Positions 54,451 to 64,000 of a DNA stretch of 64,000 bases are shown in pieces. Numbering within the stretch: the first letter of the stretch is position 1; the number at the start of each line of letters is the position of its first letter. The translations under genes were made by a program, and so were the position numbers. A model generated the notes under the pieces. That model was given only the letters and a program-made list of their open reading frames with translations, had not been told where the DNA came from and made no database searches. The DNA comes from Incurvaria masculella (lineage: Eukaryota; Arthropoda; Insecta; Lepidoptera; Incurvariidae), in NCBI GenBank assembly GCA_946894095.1, contig OX335656.1, positions 2,681,001 through 2,745,000 of the forward strand. Direction: 5' to 3'.

Positions 54451-55191
54451 TTTAGGTACCTGTCCGAGTGTTATAGTAAAAACTTCTAGGAAATTAAGTG
54501 AAAAGTGAAAAATTTATTTGTTAATATGAAGTGAGAGCATAAAGAGTGAGTGAATGGTTAAGACAAAAATATTTATATATAAATAGACTTAGAAACAGAA
54601 ACATTTTCACGTATAATACAAACCTTTTAGAATTAAGATAGCATGAAAATATAAAAACTGATGTTGAAAAAAAAAAAAAAAAAAATGGGAAAAAAGCGAA
54701 TAAGGAGAAAAGAGGCTAAAAATATATATATATAAAAAAAAACAGGCTATTAAAAAAAAAATAAAGACAAAAAAAAAAACACAGAGAGAATGTATTGCGT
54801 TTATATTTGATTTATGTATTGTGTATATGTATAACTGTGTGCTTAATATTAATATTGTAAATTGTTTTTCGGGACTCACCATGATTACCTTTTGTACAAT
54901 ATTGTTTAATGTGAATCTATAGCAATAGTTAAAGTCATGTGTCAGTCAGTGTAACTGATATCAAATGATACTACAAGTATCTACTCCCAGGTAGGGTTGG
55001 TCACCCAGGGAGGAAATGACCACAACCTCAAAACCTCTAAGGTTGAGAGAGGCCTAAGCCCTGCAGTGGGTGGCACTAGAGCTATATATGATAACTTTAG
55101 GTCAAAAAAATAATAATAATAAATAAATAAATAAATAAAATTGTTATATGTGTGCTAAAAAGGCTTAAATAAATAAATAAATAAATAATAA
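54451..55191 (+). other. 3' UTR and simple-repeat tail of the RTE-type LINE
   Basis: Contains long A-rich runs (54665-54780), the 'gaggcctaagccctgcagtg' motif and two blocks of AAAT/AATA repeats (about 55110-55140 and 55165-55191). An RTE element ends in such microsatellites instead of poly(A). Confidence 0.75.
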
Positions 55192-55469
55192 ATTTGGACT
55201 TACTGACACGTTTGACTGGCCCCAGCGTTTTAATTGATAATACGCCTATTACTATTACTCCGGGAGGTCACTACGTTTTTGGTCACGATAAGGTAAATGG
55301 CTGAATCTGGGTTCACATGTTAGAGACCAACCCTCTGATGCTAAATATGTTGGTCTGCCCGTGCCAAGCGGTTGCGTTTTTTAGATTGACTATATAAAAT
55401 AGATGCTGGTATGTACCTGCTAATGAATATACTGATTGTCTGGAATACCTACTAATTATACAACAAAAA
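55192..55469 (+). repeat. Right direct repeat flanking the RTE-type LINE
   Basis: 278 bp, matching 49772-50056 with a few substitutions and one 7-base deletion (the 'acattga' stretch present in the left copy and in other M5 copies). It then continues without a break into the rest of the M5 MITE. Confidence 0.85.
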
Positions 55470-55804
55470 CCAGTCGGTTTTTTAATTAAATACTTAAATA
55501 TACCTTAGGTTATATCTGTATCCTAAATCGCCTATAACTACGAAATGCAACCAAATGTTTGTTGAGTTTTTGTATTGCTAAGCAAGTATACACTGATGCT
55601 TTCATGCTTCGTTATTTGCATCCATTTACCTTATCATATATATTTTTTGTCACCATAACTAGTTTTTCAGGCCCATTATCTACGTAACGCAGCCACTTGG
55701 AACAGGCAGACTGACACATTTAGCTTCAGATGGTTGGTCTTTATCCCGTGAAACCAGTTTCAGCCATTTACGTTGTCGTTACCATTTTTGTCGCGACCTC
55801 CTAG
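55262..55804 (+). mobile_element. MITE (family M5), full copy
   Basis: GGGAGGTCACTACGTTTTTG to TCGCGACCTCCTAG. Its first 208 bases are part of the duplicated LINE flank. Confidence 0.85.
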
Positions 55805-56249
55805 TCTATATCTATATTATTAACTACTGATTCATAATTAAGATAAAGTTTATATTTCACTATCACGAACTGAGAAGGTCCTAATTAGGATTTTATTAAT
55901 CCTTTGTCTTAATCTTTGATACATTAATTCCTTTCTTAGTCGTTCTTTAAGTAACACATTTTTTTTAACGTAAATAGTTGCCTGTTTAAATCTTCAGTAA
56001 ACGTATTACAAATAACTAAGTATGTTTGGCGGGTCTCGTTGAAATTTTAAGCAAAGTTAGCCTAGGTGTTGTTTTCAATTTAGGTCTCATCCATCAACAT
56101 TTTGGAGAGGCAATTTTCTAAGTTCAGGAAAACAAGACTGATGTAAAACTGGACGGACGGGCACAGATTGACTCGTTGCGATTTAATTAAGTGCACGAAA
56201 CGACACTATACTGTTGTCTATCCTGGTTACCGGAATAGTCGCGTAGGTA
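55805..56249. other. AT-rich stretch, no gene recognised
   Basis: No recognised repeat and no exon. Confidence 0.35.
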
Positions 56250-56651
56250 AAAAATCGGCCAAGTGCGAGTCGGACTCGCGCATGAAGGGTTCCGTACCAT
56301 CGTGCAAGATTTAACCCCTTTTTTTTTGTATATGGGACCACACTTTATTTTTTTATTATTTTTAATGTTACCTATTTGTGGTTATAGCTGTAAAATAAAT
56401 ACACATTTTGTACTATTACGGGTCATGAGATATCTCTCTCGTGTCCGTCTATCGCAGGGCTGTATTTCATGTACTTTAATAGGTAGACTTATTTTGCCGC
56501 TATAAAAACAAATATGTAAAATTAAACTATAAAATTAATTTCTAAAAAATATGTAAACCATCTAAAAAAACCTCTTTTTTCTTTGTTAAATCTTTACGAT
56601 GGTACGGAACCCTTCGTGTGCGAGTCCGACTCGCACTTGGCCGGTTTTTTA
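56250..56651. repeat. Head-out inverted pair of family A repeats
   Basis: A plus-strand half (56250 to about 56435, head CGGCCAAGTGCGAGTCGG) meets a minus-strand half (about 56450-56651, ending CGACTCGCACTTGGCCGG). Both are cut near the middle, giving a large foldback. Confidence 0.8.
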
Positions 56652-56803
56652 TTTATTTTGTTGTCTGTATAAGTTTTGGGGTCCGTTTCAATAGTTATTT
56701 TGTTCTAAGAGCTGCTTCTGTCGGAATGTTTATTCGTAGCCAAGAAATAACACAAAGACCGCCCTCGATTTAGTAAGTTTGTTCCGCAACGGGCCTCCTA
56801 GAA

Positions 56804-56954
56804 ACCTAAGTCCGTTAATAGATAACTCCACTTCGATCGTTAGCGCTACGACAGCGTGATGCAGTTGTAGTGGTTTGGTACATTTCTGTGTAATTCTGGG
56901 CTCATCCCGTAACGCTAACGCTAGAAAGTGGAGTTATCTATTAGCGGACTCAGG
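56804..56954. mobile_element. MITE (family M6), full copy
   Basis: Left CCTAAGTCCGTTAATAGATA and right (inverse) CCTGAGTCCGCTAATAGATA form inverted repeats of about 35 bases reaching AACTCCACTT. About 151 bp long. Confidence 0.8.
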
Positions 56955-56987
56955 CTTCAGCTCGTACAGAGGCATGAAGTGTATATT

Positions 56988-57262
56988 AAAAAACCGGCCA
57001 AGTGAGAGTCGAACTCGCACATGAAGGGTTCCGTACCATCGTGCAAGATTTAACACATAAAAATCAGTTAATCCTTCATTTTTATATATTTTTTTATTTT
57101 ACCCATTTGATGTTATAGCGGCAAAATAAATACACACTCTGTGAAAATTTCAGGTGCCTATCGATTACGGTTCACGAGATTCAGCCCTATGACAGACGGA
57201 CGGACGGACGGAGCCTTAGTAATAGGGTTCCGTTGGCACCCTTTGAGTACGGAACCCAAAAA
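56988..57262 (+). repeat. Family A repeat, near-complete
   Basis: CCGGCCAAGTGAGAGTCG head, short GGAC run, tail 'gagtacggaacccaaaa'. The GGGGCCCCC block is lost. Confidence 0.85.
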
Positions 57263-57920
57263 AGTGGCACTATTTGCATGACATAATAAAAAGAGTACAA
57301 TAATACCACTCACAACTATGGGACTAGACAAAAATATAATCTAAAATATAACACTCATAATACAAAAAAAATCCAAAAAGGTTGCACTTGAACAGTGCTA
57401 TAATCTACAACCAAATACCGAGATATATCACAGATCAAACAAATGACAAGAATTTTAAAATTAAGTTGACACAGAATTTCTATGATCATAAAAGCCTAAC
57501 CTAACCTAAAGGCAAAACCTAACCTAATATAACGCAATAACTTTTATTTGATATAATCATATTATATTTGGATTAATGTAATAATGAAGTAAATTTTGAC
57601 GATGTAAGTGGAGCAGGAATTAAATTTATATGTATTCCTTTGTACCTATTTGCAAATAAATGAATTTGAATTTGAATTTGAGCACTATATTATGCATTCG
57701 CCATAATTTCTGCTATCGATCCCTGGTATTTCCTTTATTATATGTATAATGTGCGTATCGAGCTAGCGGGGGGAGTGACCCGCTGCGTGATATACGAGAC
57801 CAATATCACCCTCTATAGACCACGGAAACTGCTTGCGTTGCCAATCGACTCGACGATGCCGTTTGAGTATTGTATATTAATTATCAATCGTATCTCAGCG
57901 ATGGAGGTAAAGAAGTAAGG
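57263..57920. other. AT-rich stretch, no gene recognised
   Basis: Contains two short CCTAA runs (about 57494-57531), too short to count as telomeric repeats. Confidence 0.4.
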
Positions 57921-58103
57921 TACAATGCGATTCTAATAAGAATAGGATAGGATCACCGCCATTTTGAATGTCAAACTGCTAAAACGCTCACTTCATTTCA
58001 CAAACTTCCGTACTTTTCCGTGGCTTTGCCGCGTACTTTCCCTCGCGAATTCGAGTGAAGTTAGTCACGAGCCCCGTCTTATTCTTATTCGAATCGCGTT
58101 GTA
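57921..58103. mobile_element. MITE (family M7), full copy
   Basis: TACAATGCGATTCTAATAAG at the left and the inverse TACAACGCGATTCGAATAAG at the right, about 25-base inverted ends, 183 bp. A partial second copy starts at 63802. Confidence 0.75.
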
Positions 58104-59067
58104 ATTTCTACACCTCCATGATATCAGCCTATTATTATATTATACTGTTCTTGAGTAAAATCATATACAAATGATAGTAGGAATAGACTGCTAACGTCAT
58201 AGAGCGTACGAAACTCGCTAAACACTTCTTATTTTCGCTGTAACTGTAGCATTTCTAACCAACGCCATCTTCCGTCACTGCGAGAACTAGTTACGCCGTT
58301 ATTTAACTAAGCTTATTTCCAAAATTTGCCGAGGTAGGCATGACGAAAACGTTACATTTTAACTATAAATTAAGTAATGTCATTGTAAATAAGAAGTATC
58401 ATTGATATTCATTGGTTTGTATTCTTAAATGTGAATTGCAACGCCATCTGTTGACTTTTCAACACTTTTATGACGTTACCAATCTTTCCCTACCATCATT
58501 TATCTAAGATAAAAGTAAACGTTTATTCATAGAAAATCGACCAGACTGTGGCGTCTATGGTGATGCGTTTGTACGTCTAAGTTGGGTTACTAGCTAGATG
58601 CCACATATCTTTCCTTTTTGCTCTTTGGTCTGCTCAATGAGATGTGTTCGCAATTTCATTGCAGCATTTTGAATATCAACTGTCATATCACAAATATTGA
58701 ATGTCTGACAATATGGCGATGCGATGATTATCAAACTTACTTCAAATTGAGATTATTACTAGGTAGTAAAGTCTCAATTTATAGTGAAAGTTTGAGAAGC
58801 GCCCTTAATTAGAAAATGTTTTGAGCTTAAAGGCATTGATATTGATCGCACTTCTTGGAGTCGGTTAATATTCCCCAGAGTTCTGGAACTTTAGAAATAT
58901 CTAGATACGAAGTTGCGAGGCCGGAGAGACTGAACAATGGAATCAAGGACGCGACGGTACTTGCGTGGACATTGGCTTCCAGCCACAAAATTACTTGAAG
59001 AGAGGCAAGTTTTGTTGCTGCAAATACTTTCGTAAAATTCCAAGAATAGTGTTCTGCTATCATTGTA
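58104..59067. other. Non-coding stretch, no gene recognised
   Basis: No recognised repeat or exon. Confidence 0.35.
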
Positions 59068-59288
59068 TATAAATGGACGTGGATGGCTTATACCAAACTG
59101 ACCGTCAGATATGAGCCTAACACACCACATGGGATGTTCCCCACCCTGAATATTTCTACATTGAGCTGGATGGAAAACACGGACAATTTTAATTGCCGTT
59201 TCGACCATCGTTCATCCAATGCGTAAAGTACCAACCCGGGCGGGCTTAACCCTACAACCACCTAGTATGTAAGAAAGGGGACCGACAG
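59068..59288 (-). repeat. SINE S1 fragment
   Basis: Minus copy with 'ttgagctggatggaaaacac', 'caacccgggcgggctta' and 'aggggaccgacagtt'; the tRNA half is absent. It is followed directly by an M2 MITE at its end. Confidence 0.7.
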
Positions 59289-59648
59289 TTAAGGTGGGCC
59301 ATCCCGCTCATCTCCCCATACAAAAGGGGAAAGAATATCACGCCCATATTTTTTGTCAGAGATCCAAAATTTGGTCATCAGACATAGCTTATTTAATCAA
59401 GATTTATAATCTATTTGGTTTTTGTTAGATTTTGGACTACAGCGGTCGTGGTTTACTTTTAGCTATAAGTCGTTTTGTAATAAAAATTTTCGTAAATCTT
59501 ACCAAATCATACACTATGCACATTGTCTTTTTTGTGGACATTAAGCATCTTCCTCACCACGGAACCTGTCTTTTTATTTGAAACATAGAAGGTCCCAGAG
59601 CGCGACAGCACGGTTTTGTACCGTGCCCGCCGGGTTGGGCCACCTTAA
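59289..59648 (-). mobile_element. TTAA-ended MITE (family M2), internally deleted copy
   Basis: Both ends are intact but about 190 bases of the centre are missing. Its right TTAA is also the left TTAA of the next copy. Confidence 0.85.
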
Positions 59649-60194
59649 GGTGGCCCATCCCACTCTTCTCCCCATACAAAAGGGGAAAGAAGATCACGCC
59701 CATATTTCTTGTCAGAGATCAAACATTTTGCTCAAAATAGCTTTATTTGATCGAACTAGATGTCTGATGACCATTGGCATTGTAAAATTGTGTTTGGTTT
59801 TTAAGTTTTAAGGTCCGAAAGTTCGAATATTTCGCGCGTTTTATACAATAACTTTGGAGGTAAATAACGCAATGATAAAGTAAGAACATCCTAAAAAGAT
59901 TAGTCATTAGACATAGCTTATTTAATCAAGATTTATAATATATTTGGTTTTTGTTAGATTTTTGACTACAGCGGTCGTGGTTTACTTTTAGCTATAAGTC
60001 GTTTTGAAATTAAAATTTTCGTAAATCTTACCAAATCATACGCTATGCACATTGTCTTTTTTGTGGACATGTTGCATCTTCCTCATCACGGAGCCTGTCT
60101 TATTCTTTGAAACAGAGAAGGTCCCAGAGCGCAACAGGACGGTTTCGTACCGTGCACGCGAATGAGTTAGGCCCGCCGGGTTGGGCCACCTTAA
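59645..60194 (-). mobile_element. TTAA-ended MITE (family M2), full copy adjacent to the previous one
   Basis: Full 550-bp copy in the same orientation as its neighbour; the junction reads GGGCCACCTTAAGGTGGCCC, so one TTAA serves both. Confidence 0.85.
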
Positions 60195-60293
60195 ACGTGG
60201 AATCCGAACTACGGCCAGCCTCTACGGTTGAAAATGGTCACACATCCAGAACCCGACCGCGCTCAGAAGCGCTTCACCAAGATTATCGAATTT

Positions 60294-60324
60294 CAAGTGT
60301 ACCACTGAATGAATTCAGTGGTAT
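60294..60324. repeat. Short palindrome
   Basis: TACCACTGAAT and its inverse are separated by GA. Confidence 0.7.
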
Positions 60325-60799
60325 TCATACCAAAAATGTCTAATCAATAACTTTTGAGAGAAAACAGTTTCCAGAGAAAAAATGAGCTGAGCAATGGTTT
60401 CGGCACTAGAAATAATTAAATGTTGCTTCTGCTAAGCAGTCCTAATTAATTCTAGCTTATTCCATTAGAGGCACTTCACCGATTCAAGAATGTAATTACT
60501 GCCCCGAAACAGATGGGCCCTGACGGGCGTCTACAATATTTCGACGTAGACCGTCCGCCACGCACGCGGCTAATTAAAACGCCAGCTCTGTACATTCGTA
60601 AGGCGCTCCGAGCTCGCTATCGGCTCGATATCAATAATCTATGAATACGTTATGAGCTGTTATGGGATAGGGTTTTGCATTAATAATATTCTAATGCCGC
60701 AACGTGCCGCTACCCTCCTGACGGACGGACGAGAGATCGCCCCGGTCACGGGCGGCGTGCGCGGGGCGGGCGTCGAGTAAGAAATTACGGCAGTGGCGA

Positions 60800-60975
60800 C
60801 AGAAACTCGTCCGTATAGCGCCAGAGCGGTTGCACTGCGTAATGCACTGACGGTTGTCAGTTCGCTCACGAATTCGGGCCGTCCTGTGCAGTTCTTAAGT
60901 GTCGTGGGCACTTGAGAGCAGTGAGCGAATTCGTAAAAGTGGCTACGCTGCCACTATACGGACGAGTTCCCCACC
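60800..60975. repeat. Foldback repeat (family F2), fullest copy
   Basis: The left part has AACTCGTCCGTATAGCG, then 'gttcgctcacgaattcg'; the right part has the inverses 'gtgagcgaattcg' and 'cactatacggacgagtt'. About 175 bp, GC-rich. Confidence 0.65.
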
Positions 60976-62329
60976 CCCGTTCTTCCTTACTCGCTGGGCG
61001 GGTGCAACATATTATGGGGGTGAGTGCGTCATAGTAGATAGCGCCACCGTCGTTCGTAGCTATTTCTGCTATAAATCCTTAAAATTATGAAGTTACAAAC
61101 TATAACTGTAGTGGCGATCACATTAAGGTGGGCCATCCCGCTCAAATCCCCATACAAACGTGGAAAGAAGATCATGCCCATATTTCTTTGCGAGATCCCT
61201 AATTAGCTTTATTTTATCGATCTAGATGGCATTGTAACATTGTGTTTGTGTTATACTTATTTTTCAGTATGCCTCAAAGAAGAAACATTATAAAAGTTTT
61301 ACACACCGTAAGTTGATCGAATAGCCAAAAATAAAATATTGGGGAAAAAACTGAACTGAAAACCTGAAAACTGCTAATTCTTTTGGTTTGCATCCTTGTA
61401 TCCATAACATGAAAGTCTCGAACGAAATTTTAGATCGTACATATGGTGGTCTCGTTCCCTCTCGGAGAACCTTGCCAATGTCAGTATGTTTTCGGGCTCT
61501 ATCTCGCTCACGCTTCAATGTGAGATCAACAAACATTGTTTCGGCGTTTTGTCGCATTCGTTGACTGTGGCGTCTGCTCGGACGTTTAGACCAACATGAA
61601 TGAGGTCATATGCGGGTCTGTAGGACATATGCTGTGTGGTACGCGAGGAAAACGCTGATAGCGCATCTTATAGTTATAGATTATATCGATGGGCGGGTGT
61701 TTCGGAAATAGTTTCGCGTCCACACGCACCATCGACTCCTCAGTGATAAATTGAACTGACAAACGTTCCAAACTTGTTTGCACAGACGCGCCTATTACGA
61801 CGGGACTGTTTACAATGATGAAATCTGCCGAAATTGGATTTTACTAACTCCCAGCAGCCGGGTATTATAATGGGAATCGGAATAATTCCGAAGGATAAAG
61901 TTATCCGGACGGTAAGTAAAACTCACTTGCTTGTGAAGCCGGGCTCTGTATGATGATCAAAAGAAAACTCGAGCTGTGTTATGATTTTTTTTTCGTAGAA
62001 AGCAAGAATGTAGATCGCTAGGGGGGGTGGGGAGCCAACATTTACTGCGCGTCTGTCGTGTTGATGACCTTGGGTTCGGCGCCCTGGGTGTTCTCTTTTT
62101 AATGAATTTTAATTTAATTTCGAATGACACACGCTGAACTGCAAGCGAAGCGAAAATGTAAAATTTACTGTTTCCGTCCCAAACCCATATTGAAAAAAAT
62201 GGTCATGGCATGGCACCTAGTTTCTTCATGACTGTACTGTGATGGGCTATTATTATGACAATATGCACCAATGTAGGTATAACTTTTCGAACAGAATAAC
62301 GTTATCCATCCATCCCCATTACACCATCG
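60976..62329. other. Mostly non-coding, with small repeat fragments
   Basis: 61123 to about 61250 is the left end of an M2 MITE (TTAAGGTGGGCCATCCCG). 62190-62310 is an S1 SINE fragment ('catggcatggcacctag'). No gene recognised. Confidence 0.5.
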
Positions 62330-62533
62330 GTCGTAAGTCGTTTTGTAATAAAAAAAATCGTAAATCTTAGCAAATCGTACACTACGCGCATTGTCTGCTT
62401 TGTAGACGTGTTGCATCCTCCTCATCACAGAGCCTGTCTTTTTCTTTGAAACAGAGAAGGTCCCAGAGCGCAATAGCACGGTGTTTTACCGTGGCCGCGA
62501 GTGAGTTAGTCCCGCCGGGAAGGGTCACCTTAA
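62330..62533 (-). mobile_element. TTAA-ended MITE (family M2), right-end fragment
   Basis: From 'gtaagtcgttttgtaataaa' to 'gaagggtcaccttaa'. More diverged than the other copies. Confidence 0.75.
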
Positions 62534-63381
62534 TATACAACATCATTTAAATCTAATTAAACTTCAGTAAGTCCCACTACATTAAGTTACGTCAAAAACT
62601 GGTAGATCCGCGGATTTCATCTACACAGCGAAGAACACGCAATGAAACTTCACCAGTTTATAGATTTTAACATTAACTTATGAAATGAAAAACTTATGCT
62701 GAAATGCACCATCACTGGTTGTATATCTGCCTTCTTTCTTCTTGAGGCGAAATAAGGACGGATATATAATGACCATTAATATAACATTAACCAGAGATAG
62801 TGCACTCCACGGACTCCACCGCCAGGGAGAACGTAAAATAACCAGAATGATGCCAGTAATTCGTAAGGTCAGATTCGTAGCACTCGTAATCGTAGAGCAT
62901 TCTGCGTGAGAGCATATGTCAAAATATGTATGTCTGTAGAGGAACCAAAAGAAGTCGTATCGCATGGAAATCAACCATGTCTGCCTATCCCGGACGGAAA
63001 CGGTTTGATAGTGCTCGGTATGCTGAAGTAAGATATCATTTCGCGGAGAACAAAAGCGCTCACAAACTTCGATATGGTCGGGAGTGGGTAGCTGATCTAA
63101 TTCATAATTTTCCAGTGAACTTATTTCAGCTCCGAGCAAAAATGTTCGTACACAACGAGAAAAGTTTGACAGGCCAAATTAATGAGTGCAAGTATAATGT
63201 CGCGGGGGCAAGCGGAAAGGTCACCCGATCGAGGGGGGCGAGGGGAGGGGGAGGATTGGTAAAACAAAAGCCTGCTTCGTCGGCGCTGTTTCGAAATGAT
63301 CGATTAGAAGCTTGATATTAAACTTGACTTTTATACAGTTCAATGAAACACCTTTGTTATTCCGGACGAGAAGAATAATAC
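62534..63381. other. Non-coding stretch, no gene recognised
   Basis: Overlapping frames of 153 (minus, 62678-63139) and 129 codons (plus, 62926-63315) show no recognisable domain. I do not call either. Confidence 0.35.
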
Positions 63382-63695
63382 AAAAAAACCGGCCAAGTGC
63401 GAGTCGGACTCGCGCACGAAGGGTTCCGTACCATCGTACAAGATTTAACAAAAAAACATCGCGTTTTTTGTATGGGGCCCCCTTTGAATTTTTATATATT
63501 TTTTATTTTACCTATTTGTTGCTATAGCGGCAAAATAAATACACACTCTGTGAAAATGTCAGCTGCCTACCTATTACGGTTCATGAGATACAGCCCTCTG
63601 ACAGACGGACGGACGGACGGACGGACGGACGGACGGACTGCGGAGGCTTAGTTATAGGGTTCAGTTTTCACCCTTTGGTTACGGAACCCTAAAAA
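63382..63695 (+). repeat. Family A repeat, complete, with expanded GGAC tract
   Basis: Well-preserved head CCGGCCAAGTGCGAGTCGG and tail ACGGAACCCTAAAAA. The tetranucleotide run has about nine units. Confidence 0.9.
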
Positions 63696-63801
63696 TACAG
63701 AGTGGGAAGTACACCCGGTGGACAAGAAAGGACGGGAATAGCGATCTAAACTCATTCGTATGTCGGCAGAGTAGCTACGAGTTAGTGGAAATGTCTAACT
63801 G

Positions 63802-63870
63802 TACCATGCGATTCAAATAAGAATAGGACGAGACTTGTGACTAACTTCACTCGAATCTTCGCGGGAAAGT
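63802..63870. mobile_element. MITE (family M7), partial copy
   Basis: Left end TACCATGCGATTCAAATAAG, followed by a rearranged piece of the right half (gtgactaacttcactcgaat). Confidence 0.55.
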
Positions 63871-64000
63871 ACGGTCGGCACGACCGCACGGGCTTACACG
63901 GGAAACATTTGCTTCAATATCAAAGGAAGCCTAACGCTTTTTTCAACCATCAGAATCGAGGTTCGATCCGAGTATGTGCGTCTACATGCTTTTGCGTTTC

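Larger units (their letters stand above)
50057..55191 (+). mobile_element. Near-intact RTE-type LINE, about 5.1 kb
   Basis: It comprises a 5' UTR (50057-50824), ORF1, ORF2, an A-rich 3' UTR and a (TAAA)n tail, and is flanked by 285 and 278 bp direct repeats. The 3' UTR has 'gaggcctaagccctgcagtg' at about 55048, a known type of lepidopteran RTE 3' motif, and the ORF2 C-terminus has the KWEWAGHLMR...RPLMRWSDEL block of RTE elements. It differs from a fully intact copy by an A-run shift near the end of ORF2. Codon use is A-rich (many AAA, ATA), unlike the GC-rich kinase exons. Confidence 0.85.

Noticed and set aside
57490..57535. CCTAA repeats suggestive of interstitial insect telomere sequence
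   Set aside because: Only two runs of two or three units with unrelated sequence between them.
62678..63315. Overlapping frames of 153 codons (minus) and 129 codons (plus)
   Set aside because: The frames overlap on opposite strands and neither shows a domain, exon borders or coding bias.

Overview
This window looks like genomic DNA of a lepidopteran insect (moth or butterfly). The reasons are: eukaryotic splice structure, AT-rich non-coding DNA, ten loci of a repeat that opens with CCGGCCAAGTGCGAGTCGG and closes with GGTTCCGT...CGGAACCCTAAAA, tRNA-headed SINEs, and a LINE whose 3' end carries the 'GGCCTAAGCCCTGCAGTGGG' type motif familiar from lepidopteran RTE elements. The assignment rests on recognition, not on a database search.

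Only one host gene is clearly present. It is a serine/threonine kinase of the testis-specific (TSSK) type on the minus strand between about 7.6 and 2.1 kb. Five exons join with matching intron phases: 7595-7485, 6893-6724, 5630-5481, 4012-3739 and 2274-2098. They encode a complete kinase domain from glycine loop to subdomain XI. The 5630-5481 exon supplies the His-Arg of the catalytic loop. Introns are filled with SINE copies and the CCGGCCAAG repeat. The true start codon and the last exon are uncertain.

The rest is a dense and often nested collection of mobile elements. 10-20 kb holds MITEs, a 1.5 kb element with inverted ends and a MITE split by a TTAA-flanked insertion. 20.1-22.7 kb is a complete Tc1/mariner-superfamily transposon with unusually long (about 500 bp) inverted ends and a transposase broken by a one-base deletion. 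23.3-24.1 kb is a large foldback. 32.6-35.8 kb is a 150-bp tandem array with a 5'-truncated LINE inserted exactly between two units. 48.7-55.8 kb is a multi-layer nest containing an almost intact RTE-type LINE (50057-55191). Families of MITEs recur throughout, including a TTAA-ended family of about 550 bp in seven copies.

The most interesting signal is in the RTE-type LINE. Its two ORFs lie in one frame separated by a single UAG followed by CAAUCA, which fits the UAG-CARYYA leaky-stop motif. ORF2 has no in-frame AUG ahead of its first endonuclease motif, so the element may make its endonuclease/reverse transcriptase by stop-codon readthrough. The same element is flanked by direct repeats of about 285 bp that behave like an exceptionally long target-site duplication.

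Long stretches between these elements hold no gene I can support; several are GC-rich islands of unknown role and are listed as such.
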